Counted from the stretch's first letter, positions 1 to 8,251 are shown. The stretch: DNA of 64,000 nt from Lachnospiraceae bacterium (GCA_014804675.1 JAAUZH010000013.1:128733-192732); one strand, 5' to 3'. Notes: generated from the sequence alone by a model not told the origin. Program-made: numbers and translations.

Positions 1-100
1 TTTTCCCCGATCTTGTATCGGGGACTTTCCTTATAGGCCCGGAAGACTACTATAAGCTATGCCGCCTCCTACTGGGTATCGAAATGCCTTATAGTGGCCT
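1..100 (-). ncRNA. Possible structured RNA at the window edge
   Basis: Nested complementarity is visible: 49-56 pairs with 88-95 over 8 bp without mismatch, 35-39 pairs with 96-100, and a separate 7-bp hairpin with a 5-nt loop lies at 5-23 (CCCCGAT/ATCGGGG). On the minus strand the order is a two-helix domain followed by the GC-rich hairpin, downstream of a short open-frame remnant. Compact structures like this occur at the 3' ends of IS605/OrfB-type elements and in other transposon-associated RNAs, but I see no transposase and the window stops here. Strand and identity are inferred. Confidence 0.3.
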
Positions 101-107
101 AAAAAGC

Positions 108-329
108 TTATTTTATTGGAAGGGCTTGAAATTTGTTTTGATATTTCGAAAGGTTTGATATACCTTCTTGTCCAGAATGCTCTGCAATGCCTCTTTCTGT
201 GTTGCGCATGTCGTATAGCAGTATTTCCTTTCCTTTAGAAATGGATTCCATCAGCACCGGATGTACCGGGTCATCCCAAAGGTCGGGATAACCGTGGCAA
301 GTAGATAGGAAAATGAAGTAACTGTTATG
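108..329 (-). pseudogene. Open-frame remnant after the metalloprotease stop
   Basis: Directly after the protease stop codon the same frame stays open for 73 further codons and ends with TAA at 108-110. The encoded sequence has a coding-like composition (for example HGYPDLWDDPVHPVLMES and KEILLYDMRNTERG). It has no good start codon of its own with a ribosome binding site. It could be the tail of a decayed gene fused or truncated here, or chance. I do not recognise the family. Confidence 0.25.
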
Positions 330-3300
330 TTATATCACTTTTACCCGGACCCTTTTGAACGAACCATTTCTAGCAACACAGTAAATGTAACATGTTCCAG
401 GACTCACTCCGGTGATAACCCCCTTTTTTGACACCTTTGCAATAGACGGATCTGTAGAGATATAACGTATCTTTTTTCCGGCTTTATTCAATCTGTTTCC
501 GGTTACTTCTACTTTCAGCTTGACCTTCTTTTGACATTTCACGCTCACTGACGACTTCTTAACGCGTACCTTCACCGGATTTCCATATTTTCCCCCCTTT
601 GTTGTACTATAGACAGGCAGGGATTTGGTAATTATGACCCGTTTCCCTTCTATTATTTTATATGCCGCTACACGATATTTATATTGTGTTCCCTTCTTCA
701 GCCCTGTGCGTTTCCATTTGCGGGTACTTTTGCCGACCGTCTTTAAGCGCTTATATTTCGCAGTAGATTTTGCCCCATAAATATAATATCCATCAGCACC
801 GCTGACTGATTTCCAACGGATTGTCTGTGAAGTAGTGGCAGAAGACACCCTTGCAAGGATCAGGCCGGTCTTCATGGCTTCTTCTGAAGTGCCATTACTT
901 TCCTCACTTGGAGAGGGATTTTCCACGGGATCTTTCGTGGGGCCTTCCGTAGGGCTCTCCACGGGGTCTTTCGATGGGTCTTCCGCAGGGGGCTCTACGA
1001 GTTCCTGACCACCGACATAAATAGATTCCTGAAAATCGTTTGTCTGGAATAAATATGCCCTGAATATCTCCGCTTTCAGGCGTTCTACCTGTGTCTGATG
1101 TGCACGGATATGATTCAGTCCGTCTGACGCCATATTTATGAAATCACTTTCCACAGCTTCTCTCATCAGTTGCTGCAATGTCTGAAAATTATCAATCGTA
1201 ATAGACTGATTTTCCCATGAAATGATGACTGGCTTTAATTCTCCCACCTTGTCAATTCTTTTCTGGAACATAGCCTTTTTGAAATCCGCCATTGTGCCAT
1301 ATGTGCCGCCAAATATCTTCTTCAGTATGTAAGTATCTGACAATATGGTCTGCTCTGCTTTGGCTGCCTCTTTGTACTGATTTGATATATAGGGCACCAT
1401 GCCGTCATAATATCCGTATTCGGCAAGCAGTTCAAACGCCTGACGACGTATCATGACGTCACCACTGACACCAAGATCATTCTGTACAGCGGCATAATTG
1501 GCACTGAACAATGGCACGACATAATAACCATTTCTCGCCAAAGTCCCTGTTGTCTCCAGCCCATTCACCTCATAGCGGGATACAATAATATTATTACGGA
1601 TAAGATCATCTATAGTATTTAGTTCTTTTGTCTCGTCCAGTGTCAGTTCCCTTACGGAATCCAGATAATGTTTTGATCCTGCCTCTCCCTGGTTGGTTCT
1701 CGCCTCTGTATCTTCAATCTGCTCCAGTTTATGAAACCACTTCTTTTTCTCTTCCGGCGTTTTGGACAACATAACATCTGCTTCCGCATAATCCAGTGTG
1801 TATACGACATCCAGAAGCCCTCTCATATAATCCTGCATGTCTGTTTCATCCTGAAACCGTTCAGGGACTGCATTATGTACCCTCTCATTGTAGGTCTGGC
1901 GGTCATAGATCAGATTCAGATTAAATGCAAGAGGATCATTCGACTCATATGACTCAAACATTCCTCTTGTATATACTTCTGCCTGCATTCCATCTCTTGA
2001 GCCATACCCGTTCAGCATCACCTGTGAAACAAGAAGGTGTGTCATTTCATGGGCATACGTCGCAAGCCCCCGCTCTGTCAAGGCTGTTGACACATAATAG
2101 CGGACACCACTGCCATCTGCCATGCCGTCTGCGAACATGTAAGAGGCATATAAATTCAGGGGTGCAAAAAATTCCCTGACACCTGTGGCGGCATCCTCGC
2201 CAAATTTAGCAGACCACTCTGCCTCTACATTAACTGTCTTATCTGCATAAATCCGCAGACTGTCTTTCACAATACGGTTCGATGAGAGCTGCCCGCGCAC
2301 TTCGGGTTTTGCTATCCGATACCAAAGATCAATAAACTCCCTCTGCTGTCTGGCAGTATGCTCCAAATCCTGCCGGAATTGATCCCTCTTTTCTTCATAA
2401 AGAGCCGGATCTGTATCCTTTAATTTTCTATCCACATAACAGTCAACAATACCATATGTAATCGTGGCAGCAGTAGCAATCACATAAATACTGTCTTCTG
2501 ATACGGTAAGCAGCGGAAGGATATGAGGCTGTAATGCTGCATCCTGATACATCCTGCTATATAAACCGGTATTCGCAGCATAATTCCAGAAAGAAGACTC
2601 CTCCACTATAAATGCACTGCTCTCACTCAAAAACCATTCATCCATTGATGTATCCGGAATCCATTTTTGTCTGTTTATCTCTAAAAAAGCGTTCAGGTTC
2701 ATGGCGCTGTAGCCCGTGACATCCCAGAATAATTTTCCATTACCAAATACATTCGCACTATTGGATAGTTTTAATATATCTCCTCCTGCGCCTCCGATTT
2801 TGATCAGCCAGTCCAGAACATCCGTCTGCTCACCATATGTCCCCGGCTCATAGAGAAGGACATCACAGATATTCTTCTCTCCCATATTAAAGTCATACAG
2901 CCTCTTAATATAAGCAATGCCAAGCAGCAGTTTTTCTTTGTTCTGCACTATTTTTTCGGTATAATACTCCGCCCCTTTATCCTCGGCGCCGGCAGTGTTA
3001 TCGACTACCTTCTGAATAATCGTCCCAATTTGTTCCTGCACCTCTTTAAACGACTCTTCAAAGGGCATAACCTGCACATTATCCCTGTCCAGCTCCTTCT
3101 TGGCCTGTTCATCACTGACCTCTAAAAAATTTATCCCTTCTCTCTCTGCAATCTCCAGCTTCTTATTTGTCACTTCATATGAAAAATACCGTGAAGGCGC
3201 CAGCAATGCGGCTATCTCATCATCGTTCTCATAATCAACCGTCTGCAGAATCTCCGTTGTATTCTGGCTCACAGTATCCCCACAACTGGCTGCCGAAGCA

Positions 3301-3368
3301 TTAACAGAAGGAAATATTGTCACGCACATTATTATAATTGCTGCTACTGCTATTTTTATTTTGCTCAT
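330..3368 (-). CDS. Secreted M26-like (ZmpA/B/C-type) zinc metallopeptidase with Ig-like C-terminus
   Basis: This 1012-residue protein is probably exported and acts at or outside the cell surface. The start at 3368 is chosen because AGGAGG sits 7 nt upstream; an earlier in-frame ATG at 3398 lacks such a site. The N-terminus is a signal peptide (Lys-containing start, hydrophobic stretch, cleavage near NASA-A). The zinc motif HEMTH lies at about residues 440-444, with a plausible third ligand Glu in AEVY about 20 residues later, the arrangement of M26/Zmp endopeptidases. A Pro/Glu/Ser/Thr linker near 785-835 leads to a fibronectin-III-like module (about 840-920) and a final bacterial Ig-like (Big_2) domain. 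There is no LPXTG motif. Family M26 members cleave IgA1 or host glycoproteins; the substrate here is unknown. Confidence 0.8.
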   Translation of the reverse strand: MSKIKIAVAAIIIMCVTIFPSVNASAASCGDTVSQNTTEILQTVDYENDDEIAALLAPSRYFSYEVTNKKLEIAEREGINFLEVSDEQAKKELDRDNVQVMPFEESFKEVQEQIGTIIQKVVDNTAGAEDKGAEYYTEKIVQNKEKLLLGIAYIKRLYDFNMGEKNICDVLLYEPGTYGEQTDVLDWLIKIGGAGGDILKLSNSANVFGNGKLFWDVTGYSAMNLNAFLEINRQKWIPDTSMDEWFLSESSAFIVEESSFWNYAANTGLYSRMYQDAALQPHILPLLTVSEDSIYVIATAATITYGIVDCYVDRKLKDTDPALYEEKRDQFRQDLEHTARQQREFIDLWYRIAKPEVRGQLSSNRIVKDSLRIYADKTVNVEAEWSAKFGEDAATGVREFFAPLNLYASYMFADGMADGSGVRYYVSTALTERGLATYAHEMTHLLVSQVMLNGYGSRDGMQAEVYTRGMFESYESNDPLAFNLNLIYDRQTYNERVHNAVPERFQDETDMQDYMRGLLDVVYTLDYAEADVMLSKTPEEKKKWFHKLEQIEDTEARTNQGEAGSKHYLDSVRELTLDETKELNTIDDLIRNNIIVSRYEVNGLETTGTLARNGYYVVPLFSANYAAVQNDLGVSGDVMIRRQAFELLAEYGYYDGMVPYISNQYKEAAKAEQTILSDTYILKKIFGGTYGTMADFKKAMFQKRIDKVGELKPVIISWENQSITIDNFQTLQQLMREAVESDFINMASDGLNHIRAHQTQVERLKAEIFRAYLFQTNDFQESIYVGGQELVEPPAEDPSKDPVESPTEGPTKDPVENPSPSEESNGTSEEAMKTGLILARVSSATTSQTIRWKSVSGADGYYIYGAKSTAKYKRLKTVGKSTRKWKRTGLKKGTQYKYRVAAYKIIEGKRVIITKSLPVYSTTKGGKYGNPVKVRVKKSSVSVKCQKKVKLKVEVTGNRLNKAGKKIRYISTDPSIAKVSKKGVITGVSPGTCYIYCVARNGSFKRVRVKVI

Positions 3369-3387
3369 CTGACGTCCTCCTGTTTTT

Positions 3388-3416
3388 ATTATACACAATT
3401 TTACCAGCCATGGCTA
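3388..3416 (-). promoter_or_regulatory. Candidate sigma-A promoter of the metalloprotease gene
   Basis: On the minus strand TAGCCA (3411-3416) is followed after 17 nt by a perfect TATAAT (3388-3393), about 20 nt upstream of the start codon at 3368. The -35 hexamer matches only 4 of 6 positions, so strength and exact start are uncertain. Confidence 0.4.
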
Positions 3417-3489
3417 TCAAGACTGCTTGTCATGGGCTTTATTACCATTAACAGGACCTGGAATCCTTGACCTGTTCGCTTTCTATCTG

Positions 3490-3690
3490 CTACTCTGACA
3501 GTTCAATATCTCTGTATATTGAAAGCCGATGCATGGCACTTTCATAAGCCTCAATACTCATAATAACCATATCCATTTTTTGTGATATAAATAGGTTCTT
3601 CTGATTTATGGCACATATGTTGTATTTTAACAGACGCACATTTCTGCTAAAATACTGCATTTGCCGGAAATGTTTACATCTACAGTTCAC
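3490..3690 (-). pseudogene. Frameshifted Phd/YefM-type antitoxin remnant
   Basis: Two reading frames together spell a Phd/YefM antitoxin core. One frame gives HMCHKSEEPIYITKNGYG and the next gives DMVIMSIEAYESAMHRLSIY followed by an early stop. Joining them needs about 8 bp inside a TATGG-containing repeat near 3565-3573, so a short repeat-mediated deletion is the likely lesion. The 5' part is also interrupted by a stop, and no start or toxin gene remains beside it. Phd/YefM proteins are DNA-binding antitoxins of RelE/Doc-type modules; this copy should be non-functional. Confidence 0.6.
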
Positions 3691-3803
3691 AACATATCAC
3701 ATTCGCTCATCCACTCCCTTTCAGAAAATCTCCTCCTGCTTTGATACAATATGTTAAATATTTTTGTATGCCAAACTCCATGAAATAGAAAAGGCAATGA
3801 ATT

Positions 3804-3847
3804 AAAAAAGTTGAAAGCATTGAATAATCAATGCTTTCAACTTTTTA
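3804..3847 (-). terminator. Intrinsic terminator of tRNA-Leu
   Basis: A nearly perfect palindrome (arms 3805-3822 and 3829-3846, 6-nt loop) lies just downstream of the tRNA. It ends in a T-run on the minus strand. The A/T-rich outer arms mean it could also work on the plus strand. Confidence 0.75.
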
Positions 3848-3854
3848 ATATGAC

Positions 3855-3937
3855 TGCCGGCGATGGGACTTGAACCCATACGTGGTCACCCACAACAGAT
3901 TTTGAGTCTGCCTCGTCTGCCATTCCGACACGCCGGC
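3855..3937 (-). tRNA. tRNA-Leu (anticodon CAA)
   Basis: An 83-nt cloverleaf. The acceptor stem GCCGGCG pairs with CGCCGGC and is followed by discriminator A. The anticodon loop is CTCAAAA, giving anticodon CAA for UUG codons. A long variable arm (GTGGGTGACCAC region) marks a class II tRNA, and the T-arm GGTTCAAGTCCC is canonical. CCA is not encoded. A promoter lies at 3970-3998 and a terminator at 3804-3847, so it is a monocistronic unit. Confidence 0.97.
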
Positions 3938-3969
3938 ATGTAAAATTGCAAATCATACAGCCGAATATT

Positions 3970-3998
3970 ATAATATCATATCGCTTCCGGTCTTGCAA
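3970..3998 (-). promoter_or_regulatory. Sigma-A promoter of tRNA-Leu
   Basis: On the minus strand TTGCAA (3993-3998) and TATTAT (3970-3975) are separated by exactly 17 nt, about 33 nt upstream of the tRNA 5' end. Confidence 0.65.
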
Positions 3999-4045
3999 GG
4001 GAAATTTTTGAAAATTATAAAATTTTCATTCTTCTTTAATTTCTA

Positions 4046-4074
4046 TTGCATATTCAGCGATTTTGGCATATACT
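4046..4074 (+). promoter_or_regulatory. Sigma-A promoter of the DUF3800 gene
   Basis: TTGCAT (4046-4051), a 17-nt spacer and TATACT (4069-4074) form a near-consensus plus-strand promoter. It predicts transcription from about 4081. This places the upstream in-frame ATG at 4063 inside the promoter, so that ATG cannot be the translation start. Confidence 0.7.
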
Positions 4075-4080
4075 ATTAGC

Positions 4081-4160
4081 AACGAAATCAATGATTTCAT
4101 TTGGGCTGGTCGCAAGACCCAGGTCCATCCATGGCGGGGAAGTTCCCCGCCATTTTTTTA
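4081..4160 (+). ncRNA. Structured leader RNA with terminator-like hairpin upstream of DUF3800
   Basis: Between the promoter and the ribosome binding site lie three local structures. These are a small GAAATC/GATTTC hairpin (about 4084-4098), a stem closed by a GCAA tetraloop (GGTC-GCAA-GACC, about 4108-4119, extendable with one bulged C), and an 11-bp GC-rich hairpin (ATGGCGGGGAA/TTCCCCGCCAT, 4131-4152) followed at once by a run of T. The last has the form of an intrinsic terminator, so an RNA of about 80 nt could be released and the downstream gene read only on antitermination or leakage. Conserved RNA motifs upstream of DUF3800 genes have been described from comparative genomics; assignment to one of them is my inference. 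Confidence 0.5.
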
Positions 4161-4185
4161 CAGACTCTACAGAGGTGACAAGGTA

Positions 4186-4863
4186 TTGAAAGAGCTTAGC
4201 ATTTTTATAGATGAATCCGGTGACTTCGGTGAGTACAATCATCATTCGCCTTATTACATAATCACAATGGTTTTCCATGATCAGCAGGAAGATGTCCAGC
4301 CCGCCATTTCAAGGCTGAACCAGGAGCTTTCATACCTGAATCTGGATAACCTCTGCATACATACTGGCCCCATCATCCGTAGAGAAGAAATCTATGTGAA
4401 TATGTCAGTTGATGAACGCCGCCGCATCTTCAACAAAATGGTTGCCTTCATCCGCCAAATTGATATCCGCTACAAATGTTTCTACATAGAGAAAAAACAT
4501 ATCTCTGATGTTGTGGAAGCCACCGGCAGATTGTCCAGGCAGATTTCCGGGTTCATCCGCAAACACTATGAAGATTTTCTTGCTTTTGACGATGTGAATA
4601 TCTACTATGACAATGGCCAGGTAGAGGTCAGTAAGATTCTTTCCTCCGTTTTTAATGCCCTGCTTCCAAATCCGATTTTCCGCAAGGTTATGCCTTCAGA
4701 ATATAAGCTTTTTCAGGCTGCCGACCTTTTGTGCACACTGGAATTAGTCAAACTCAAACTGGAAAACAATATGTTCTCCAAATCAGAGAAGACCTTCTTT
4801 GGAAATATTCGTGATTTGAAGAAAAACTACTTAAAACCTTTTGAAAAAAAGGAATGGCCATAA
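4186..4863 (+). CDS. DUF3800 domain protein
   Basis: A 225-residue protein, the only clear plus-strand gene in the window. The start is taken as TTG at 4186 because GAGGTG lies 8 nt upstream. The open frame extends to 4063, but that part covers the promoter and leader. Family hallmarks are the N-terminal IFIDESGDFG, the HTGP segment, IYYDNGQ in the middle, and the late FQAADLLCTL. These acidic residues match the predicted RNase H-like fold of DUF3800, whose biochemical role is not established but which often appears in defence or mobile contexts. Its neighbours are a tRNA, decayed genes and a palindromic element, which fits accessory DNA. Expression is probably controlled by the leader hairpin. 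Confidence 0.85.
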   Translation: MKELSIFIDESGDFGEYNHHSPYYIITMVFHDQQEDVQPAISRLNQELSYLNLDNLCIHTGPIIRREEIYVNMSVDERRRIFNKMVAFIRQIDIRYKCFYIEKKHISDVVEATGRLSRQISGFIRKHYEDFLAFDDVNIYYDNGQVEVSKILSSVFNALLPNPIFRKVMPSEYKLFQAADLLCTLELVKLKLENNMFSKSEKTFFGNIRDLKKNYLKPFEKKEWP

Positions 4864-4983
4864 CCCGGATTATTCCTTTCTGCTATATAAAGGCTAAAAG
4901 GCATCCATATCCTCCTGAGATGCCGGACATTCTTCTTCAGGCAGACTGGTATGAAACAATGTTTTACAAGAAAGACTGACATC

Positions 4984-5030
4984 AAAATAGCGGCTCCCGG
5001 TTCATCGCCGGTGGCCGCTACTTTCTTTAT
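4984..5030 (+). terminator. Likely terminator downstream of the DUF3800 gene
   Basis: TAGCGGC pairs with GCCGCTA around an inner CCGG/CCGG helix, followed by a CTTTCTTT tract on the plus strand. An A-run on the other side allows weaker function on the minus strand too. The 120 nt between the gene and this hairpin show no other feature. Confidence 0.55.
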
Positions 5031-5105
5031 GGCTTGTTACCACCGCCATGCTTTTCCATGTTGATTACAAACAGAGCAATATATCGGTAAAATCATCAAC
5101 AATCT

Positions 5106-5462
5106 CTATTCTTTTCTGTTCAGAGTTTTCATTAAGCAATAACAAAGTATCTCCCTGATAGCATCTCGAATCGTAGGCAGTATTTTTCCATTCTTGTCTA
5201 TCGTGAATCTATAGATACCTTTGTCGATCAAATCTTTTACGTAGCCATCCATTTTTGCAATTTTCATACCATTTTTCTTTTTTTTCCCAATGCGCACGGT
5301 AACCTGCTAAATCAGCCTTCCCACATGTTCCCAATAATATGTCTCTCTTCTGAATTTCACTGTAAAATCCGGAAGAGACATCGTTCCGTCTTTAGCATAA
5401 AGAGACTCTTCATAAACGAACGGAGCTTCTTCCGACACCAGCATATTTGCAATGATGACCGC
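5106..5462 (-). pseudogene. C-terminal remnant of a PD-(D/E)XK nuclease-tailed helicase-like gene
   Basis: Read from 5462, one frame gives VIIANMLVSEEAPFVYEESL, then MSLPDFTVKFRRETYYWEHV and a stop. A shifted frame continues DLAGYRAHWEKKEKWYE, then NCKNGWLRKRFD, and a third frame runs as IYRFTIDKNGKI to a stop at 5106. The PDF...WEHxG pattern is the nuclease-like tail found at the end of some superfamily 1 helicases and related proteins. At least two frameshifts and loss of everything upstream make it a pseudogene. Its surviving 5' edge coincides with the edge of the palindromic element at 5459, suggesting the break or deletion happened there. Confidence 0.6.
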
Positions 5463-5652
5463 AGCTTTCCCCACTGGCAACGGGACAGCTCTGGGCTGAA
5501 AATATTTTCTTTAGGAGTCCTTATAAAATCGCCAGTGCTTAGCGAGGTACTTTCGAGCTTAGCACTGCTGCGTTTTTATAGAGCGGGAGCGTGACGACGT
5601 AGAAATATTTTCTGCCCAGAACTGTCCCATTGCCAGTGGGGAAAGCTGCGGG
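5459..5652 (-). repeat. Giant palindromic element, copy 1
   Basis: Arms of about 51 nt (5459-5510 and 5601-5652) are inverted copies with four differences. Read on the minus strand, the two C/T differences become G-U wobble pairs. Between them lies a core that itself folds: TATAAAA-A-CGC with GCG-A-TTTTATA, and CAGTGCT-A-AGC with GCTAAGCACTG. The core aligns with the core at 16765-16840 while the arms do not. The element starts 9 nt after the DUF6688 stop codon and ends at the truncated helicase-like remnant. It may act as a 3'-UTR structure and terminator, or be a small non-autonomous element. Confidence 0.75.
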
Positions 5653-5660
5653 CCCAACGG

Positions 5661-6962
5661 TTACCCTTTTCCTCCTTTCGGCAGATACTGCACCGCAATT
5701 CGGTTCTCCGGCTTTACATCGCAAAAATAAATAACGATTAAGAACATCCACTCCAAAGGCTTCATCAGCAGATAGACCAAATCAGCAGCCCACTTTGTCC
5801 GTATGAGCACTGCAATGGGAAATCCATAGGTGTCATAAAAATGTCTCACATGCTTATGGAAGCCCGGTGTTTTTTCTTCCAGAATCTGCTCAAAAGCATT
5901 TGCAATGCACAACTGGCGGTTCACCACGATTGTCTTCCCATGGCGTTCTCCCATGCGGATGGGCTTTACCAGCTTTTCATGGCCGCCTGCTGCAACCGTG
6001 CATAAATAATGACCGTGTGAAGGAAGATTTGGCGGCGCTGTCTGTTGGGATAACTGCCACTGGGCCGTTTCCGTAAAGACCTTGATCACATAATCCGGTT
6101 TTTGTCCAAACAACATAAGGATACAAAGCAGTATTCCTAACAAAGGCCACAGGAACAAAAATGCCAATACCGGCCAATTGGCTGCATTCATAAGCTTTTT
6201 ATTCAGAAAATTCCATACGGTTTTCTCTTCTAATGCCTCCCTCTCCTGCTCTTTTTGCTCTTTCATGGCATTCCATTCATAAATCTTTAAGCGGATAATC
6301 TTTATGGAAATCATGATGAAATTAAACGGGAGCAGGCATAATAGAACATTTGTCCAATCTGATCCTAAAAGCAAATACTCTCCTCCCAAAAACTGTATGC
6401 ACCACATAACACTTTCAAATACTCCAAAATACATTGCAGCCATTGCCGATACAATCACAAGAGGCGGCGTCTTTTCCACCTTGAGCCGGGAAAGCACAAA
6501 ATATCCAACTCCTCCTGCCAGGCACAAAACAACAAATGTGGGCACTGCTCCCGTCCACAAGGGCTGATGAACCTGTGGGTCATATAATTGTTTTGACCAT
6601 TCTGCATCCCATGCAATATCAGATAATATCCCAGCGTATATCCAGCTATACAGCAGACCTAATAAAATGGTAATATACTCAAACCGTCTCACCGATTTTT
6701 TATGGTGTTCCGTTTTGGGCAGAAGAAACATAGAAACGATATTGATAAGTGTTAATACTCCCGGATATACCACACACGCCCCGGTAATGAATATAATCAC
6801 TAAAAGCTCAAATATGTCTATAAAAGTAAAAGCGGTGGGCATAAGACCTTCCCCCGCTCTCATAGCTTCATCTAAAATATAGAGAACCAAACCAAGCCCC
6901 ATTGAAAAAACAATGGAGCTAAAGACAGGTCTTCTCTTCATAAAAAAAATCACTTTTTTCAT
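5661..6962 (-). CDS. DUF6688 family membrane protein
   Basis: A 433-residue integral membrane protein. The N-terminal 300 residues contain about seven hydrophobic segments (for example near residues 15-30, 45-80 and 95-115). The conserved C-terminal part carries SHGHYLCTVAAGGHEK, the GERHGKTIVVNRQL region and FHKHVRHFYDTYGFPI, typical of DUF6688. Function is unknown; the His/Cys-rich conserved loop hints at a catalytic or metal-binding role, which is only inference. It starts 17 nt after the lysA stop with a weak Shine-Dalgarno site and is probably co-transcribed with it. The giant hairpin follows immediately. Confidence 0.7.
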   Translation of the reverse strand: MKKVIFFMKRRPVFSSIVFSMGLGLVLYILDEAMRAGEGLMPTAFTFIDIFELLVIIFITGACVVYPGVLTLINIVSMFLLPKTEHHKKSVRRFEYITILLGLLYSWIYAGILSDIAWDAEWSKQLYDPQVHQPLWTGAVPTFVVLCLAGGVGYFVLSRLKVEKTPPLVIVSAMAAMYFGVFESVMWCIQFLGGEYLLLGSDWTNVLLCLLPFNFIMISIKIIRLKIYEWNAMKEQKEQEREALEEKTVWNFLNKKLMNAANWPVLAFLFLWPLLGILLCILMLFGQKPDYVIKVFTETAQWQLSQQTAPPNLPSHGHYLCTVAAGGHEKLVKPIRMGERHGKTIVVNRQLCIANAFEQILEEKTPGFHKHVRHFYDTYGFPIAVLIRTKWAADLVYLLMKPLEWMFLIVIYFCDVKPENRIAVQYLPKGGKG

Positions 6963-6979
6963 TCTTCGTTTTATTTACC

Positions 6980-8251
6980 TTAGAATCCCATTTTTTTGTA
7001 AATATCAAAGCCGTCAAAGGTTGCAAAATAATCCTTTGGTGTTTCCGCCCGGCGGATCAACTGTACGCTGCCATCTTCTTTTAATAAAAGCTCTGCGGAT
7101 TTTAATTTTCCGTTATAATTATATCCCATGGCAAAGCCGTGGGCTCCTGTATCATGGATGACAAGCAGGTCGCCTATATCAATCTTTGGAAGCATTCTGT
7201 CAATAGCAAATTTATCATTATTTTCACATAAGGAACCTGTAACATCATATTTGTGGTCACAAGGCTCGTTTTCCTTTCCCATAACAGTAATATGATGATA
7301 AGCGCCATACATGGCAGGACGCATTAAATTCACGGCACAGGCATCACAGCCGATATACTCCTTATGGGTATGCTTTTCGTGAATGGCGGTGGTCACAAGA
7401 TGTCCGTAAGGACCCATCATGAACCTTCCAAGCTCTGTATAAATTGCCACGTCTGAGAGACCTGCAGGCACAAGAATTTCTTCAAATACTTTTCTGACAC
7501 CTTCCCCGATCACTTTAATGTCATTTGGCTCCTGCTCTGGACCGTATGGGATTCCGATACCGCCGGACAGATTGATAAAGCTTAAGGAAACTCCCACTTC
7601 CTCTTTCAGCTTCACTGCCGTCTCAAAAAGGGTCCTTGCCAGAACCGGATAATATTCATTGGTAACCGTATTGCTTGCAAGGAAGGAATGGAGCCCGAAC
7701 CGTTTTACTCCCTTTTCCTTTAAAATGCGGAAGCCTTCAAAAAGCTGCTCTGTGGTAAAGCCATACTTGGCATCCCCTGGATTGTCCATAATATCCGTGC
7801 TGATTTTAAATACTCCTCCCGGATTATAGCGGCAGCTTAAGGTTTCTGGCAGCTTGCCAAGTGTTTTTTCCAAAAATTCAATATGGGTAAAGTCATCTAA
7901 GTTGATGGTAGCGCCGATTTGATCTGCATAGACAAATTCACTTGCCGGCGTAGCATTGGAAGAAAACATAATATCCTCTCCCTTTACTCCCATTCCGTTA
8001 GAAAGCATCAGTTCAGTCATGGAGGAACAGTCACAGCCGCAACCGTATTCCCTTAATATCTCAATTAAAAAAGGATTGGGAGTAGCCTTTACTGCAAAAA
8101 ACTCCTTAAAGCCCTTATTCCATGAAAATGCCTCCTTTAAAGCCTGCGCATTCTTCCGAATGCCCTTTTCATCATAAATGTGGAATGGTGTTGGATAGGT
8201 CTTAATAATCTCGTCCAACTGTTCCTTTGTTACAAATGGTGTCTTGTTCAT
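6980..8251 (-). CDS. lysA: Diaminopimelate decarboxylase
   Basis: Cytosolic PLP enzyme of 423 residues that converts meso-diaminopimelate to L-lysine. The start at 8251 is chosen because AGGAGAG lies 5 nt upstream; the earlier ATG at 8266 would overlap that site. The PLP-binding lysine is in FFAVKATPNP near residue 55. The glycine-rich phosphate-binding segment (NLSGGIGIPYGPEQ) and the second-domain Cys region (GSLCENNDKFA) are present, as expected for fold type III (alanine racemase-like) decarboxylases. It lies after ung in a run of metabolic genes (hisH-hisF-ung-lysA-DUF6688), all minus, with no clear promoter between them. Confidence 0.88.
   Translation of the reverse strand: MNKTPFVTKEQLDEIIKTYPTPFHIYDEKGIRKNAQALKEAFSWNKGFKEFFAVKATPNPFLIEILREYGCGCDCSSMTELMLSNGMGVKGEDIMFSSNATPASEFVYADQIGATINLDDFTHIEFLEKTLGKLPETLSCRYNPGGVFKISTDIMDNPGDAKYGFTTEQLFEGFRILKEKGVKRFGLHSFLASNTVTNEYYPVLARTLFETAVKLKEEVGVSLSFINLSGGIGIPYGPEQEPNDIKVIGEGVRKVFEEILVPAGLSDVAIYTELGRFMMGPYGHLVTTAIHEKHTHKEYIGCDACAVNLMRPAMYGAYHHITVMGKENEPCDHKYDVTGSLCENNDKFAIDRMLPKIDIGDLLVIHDTGAHGFAMGYNYNGKLKSAELLLKEDGSVQLIRRAETPKDYFATFDGFDIYKKMGF

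Noticed and set aside
4063..4185. N-terminal 41-codon extension of the DUF3800 reading frame from ATG 4063
   Set aside because: It spans the -10 hexamer and the terminator-like hairpin, and has no ribosome binding site; TTG 4186 has GAGGTG upstream.
5325..5594. Plus-strand open frame of 89 codons
   Set aside because: It lies antisense to the helicase-like remnant and inside the palindrome, with no ribosome binding site.
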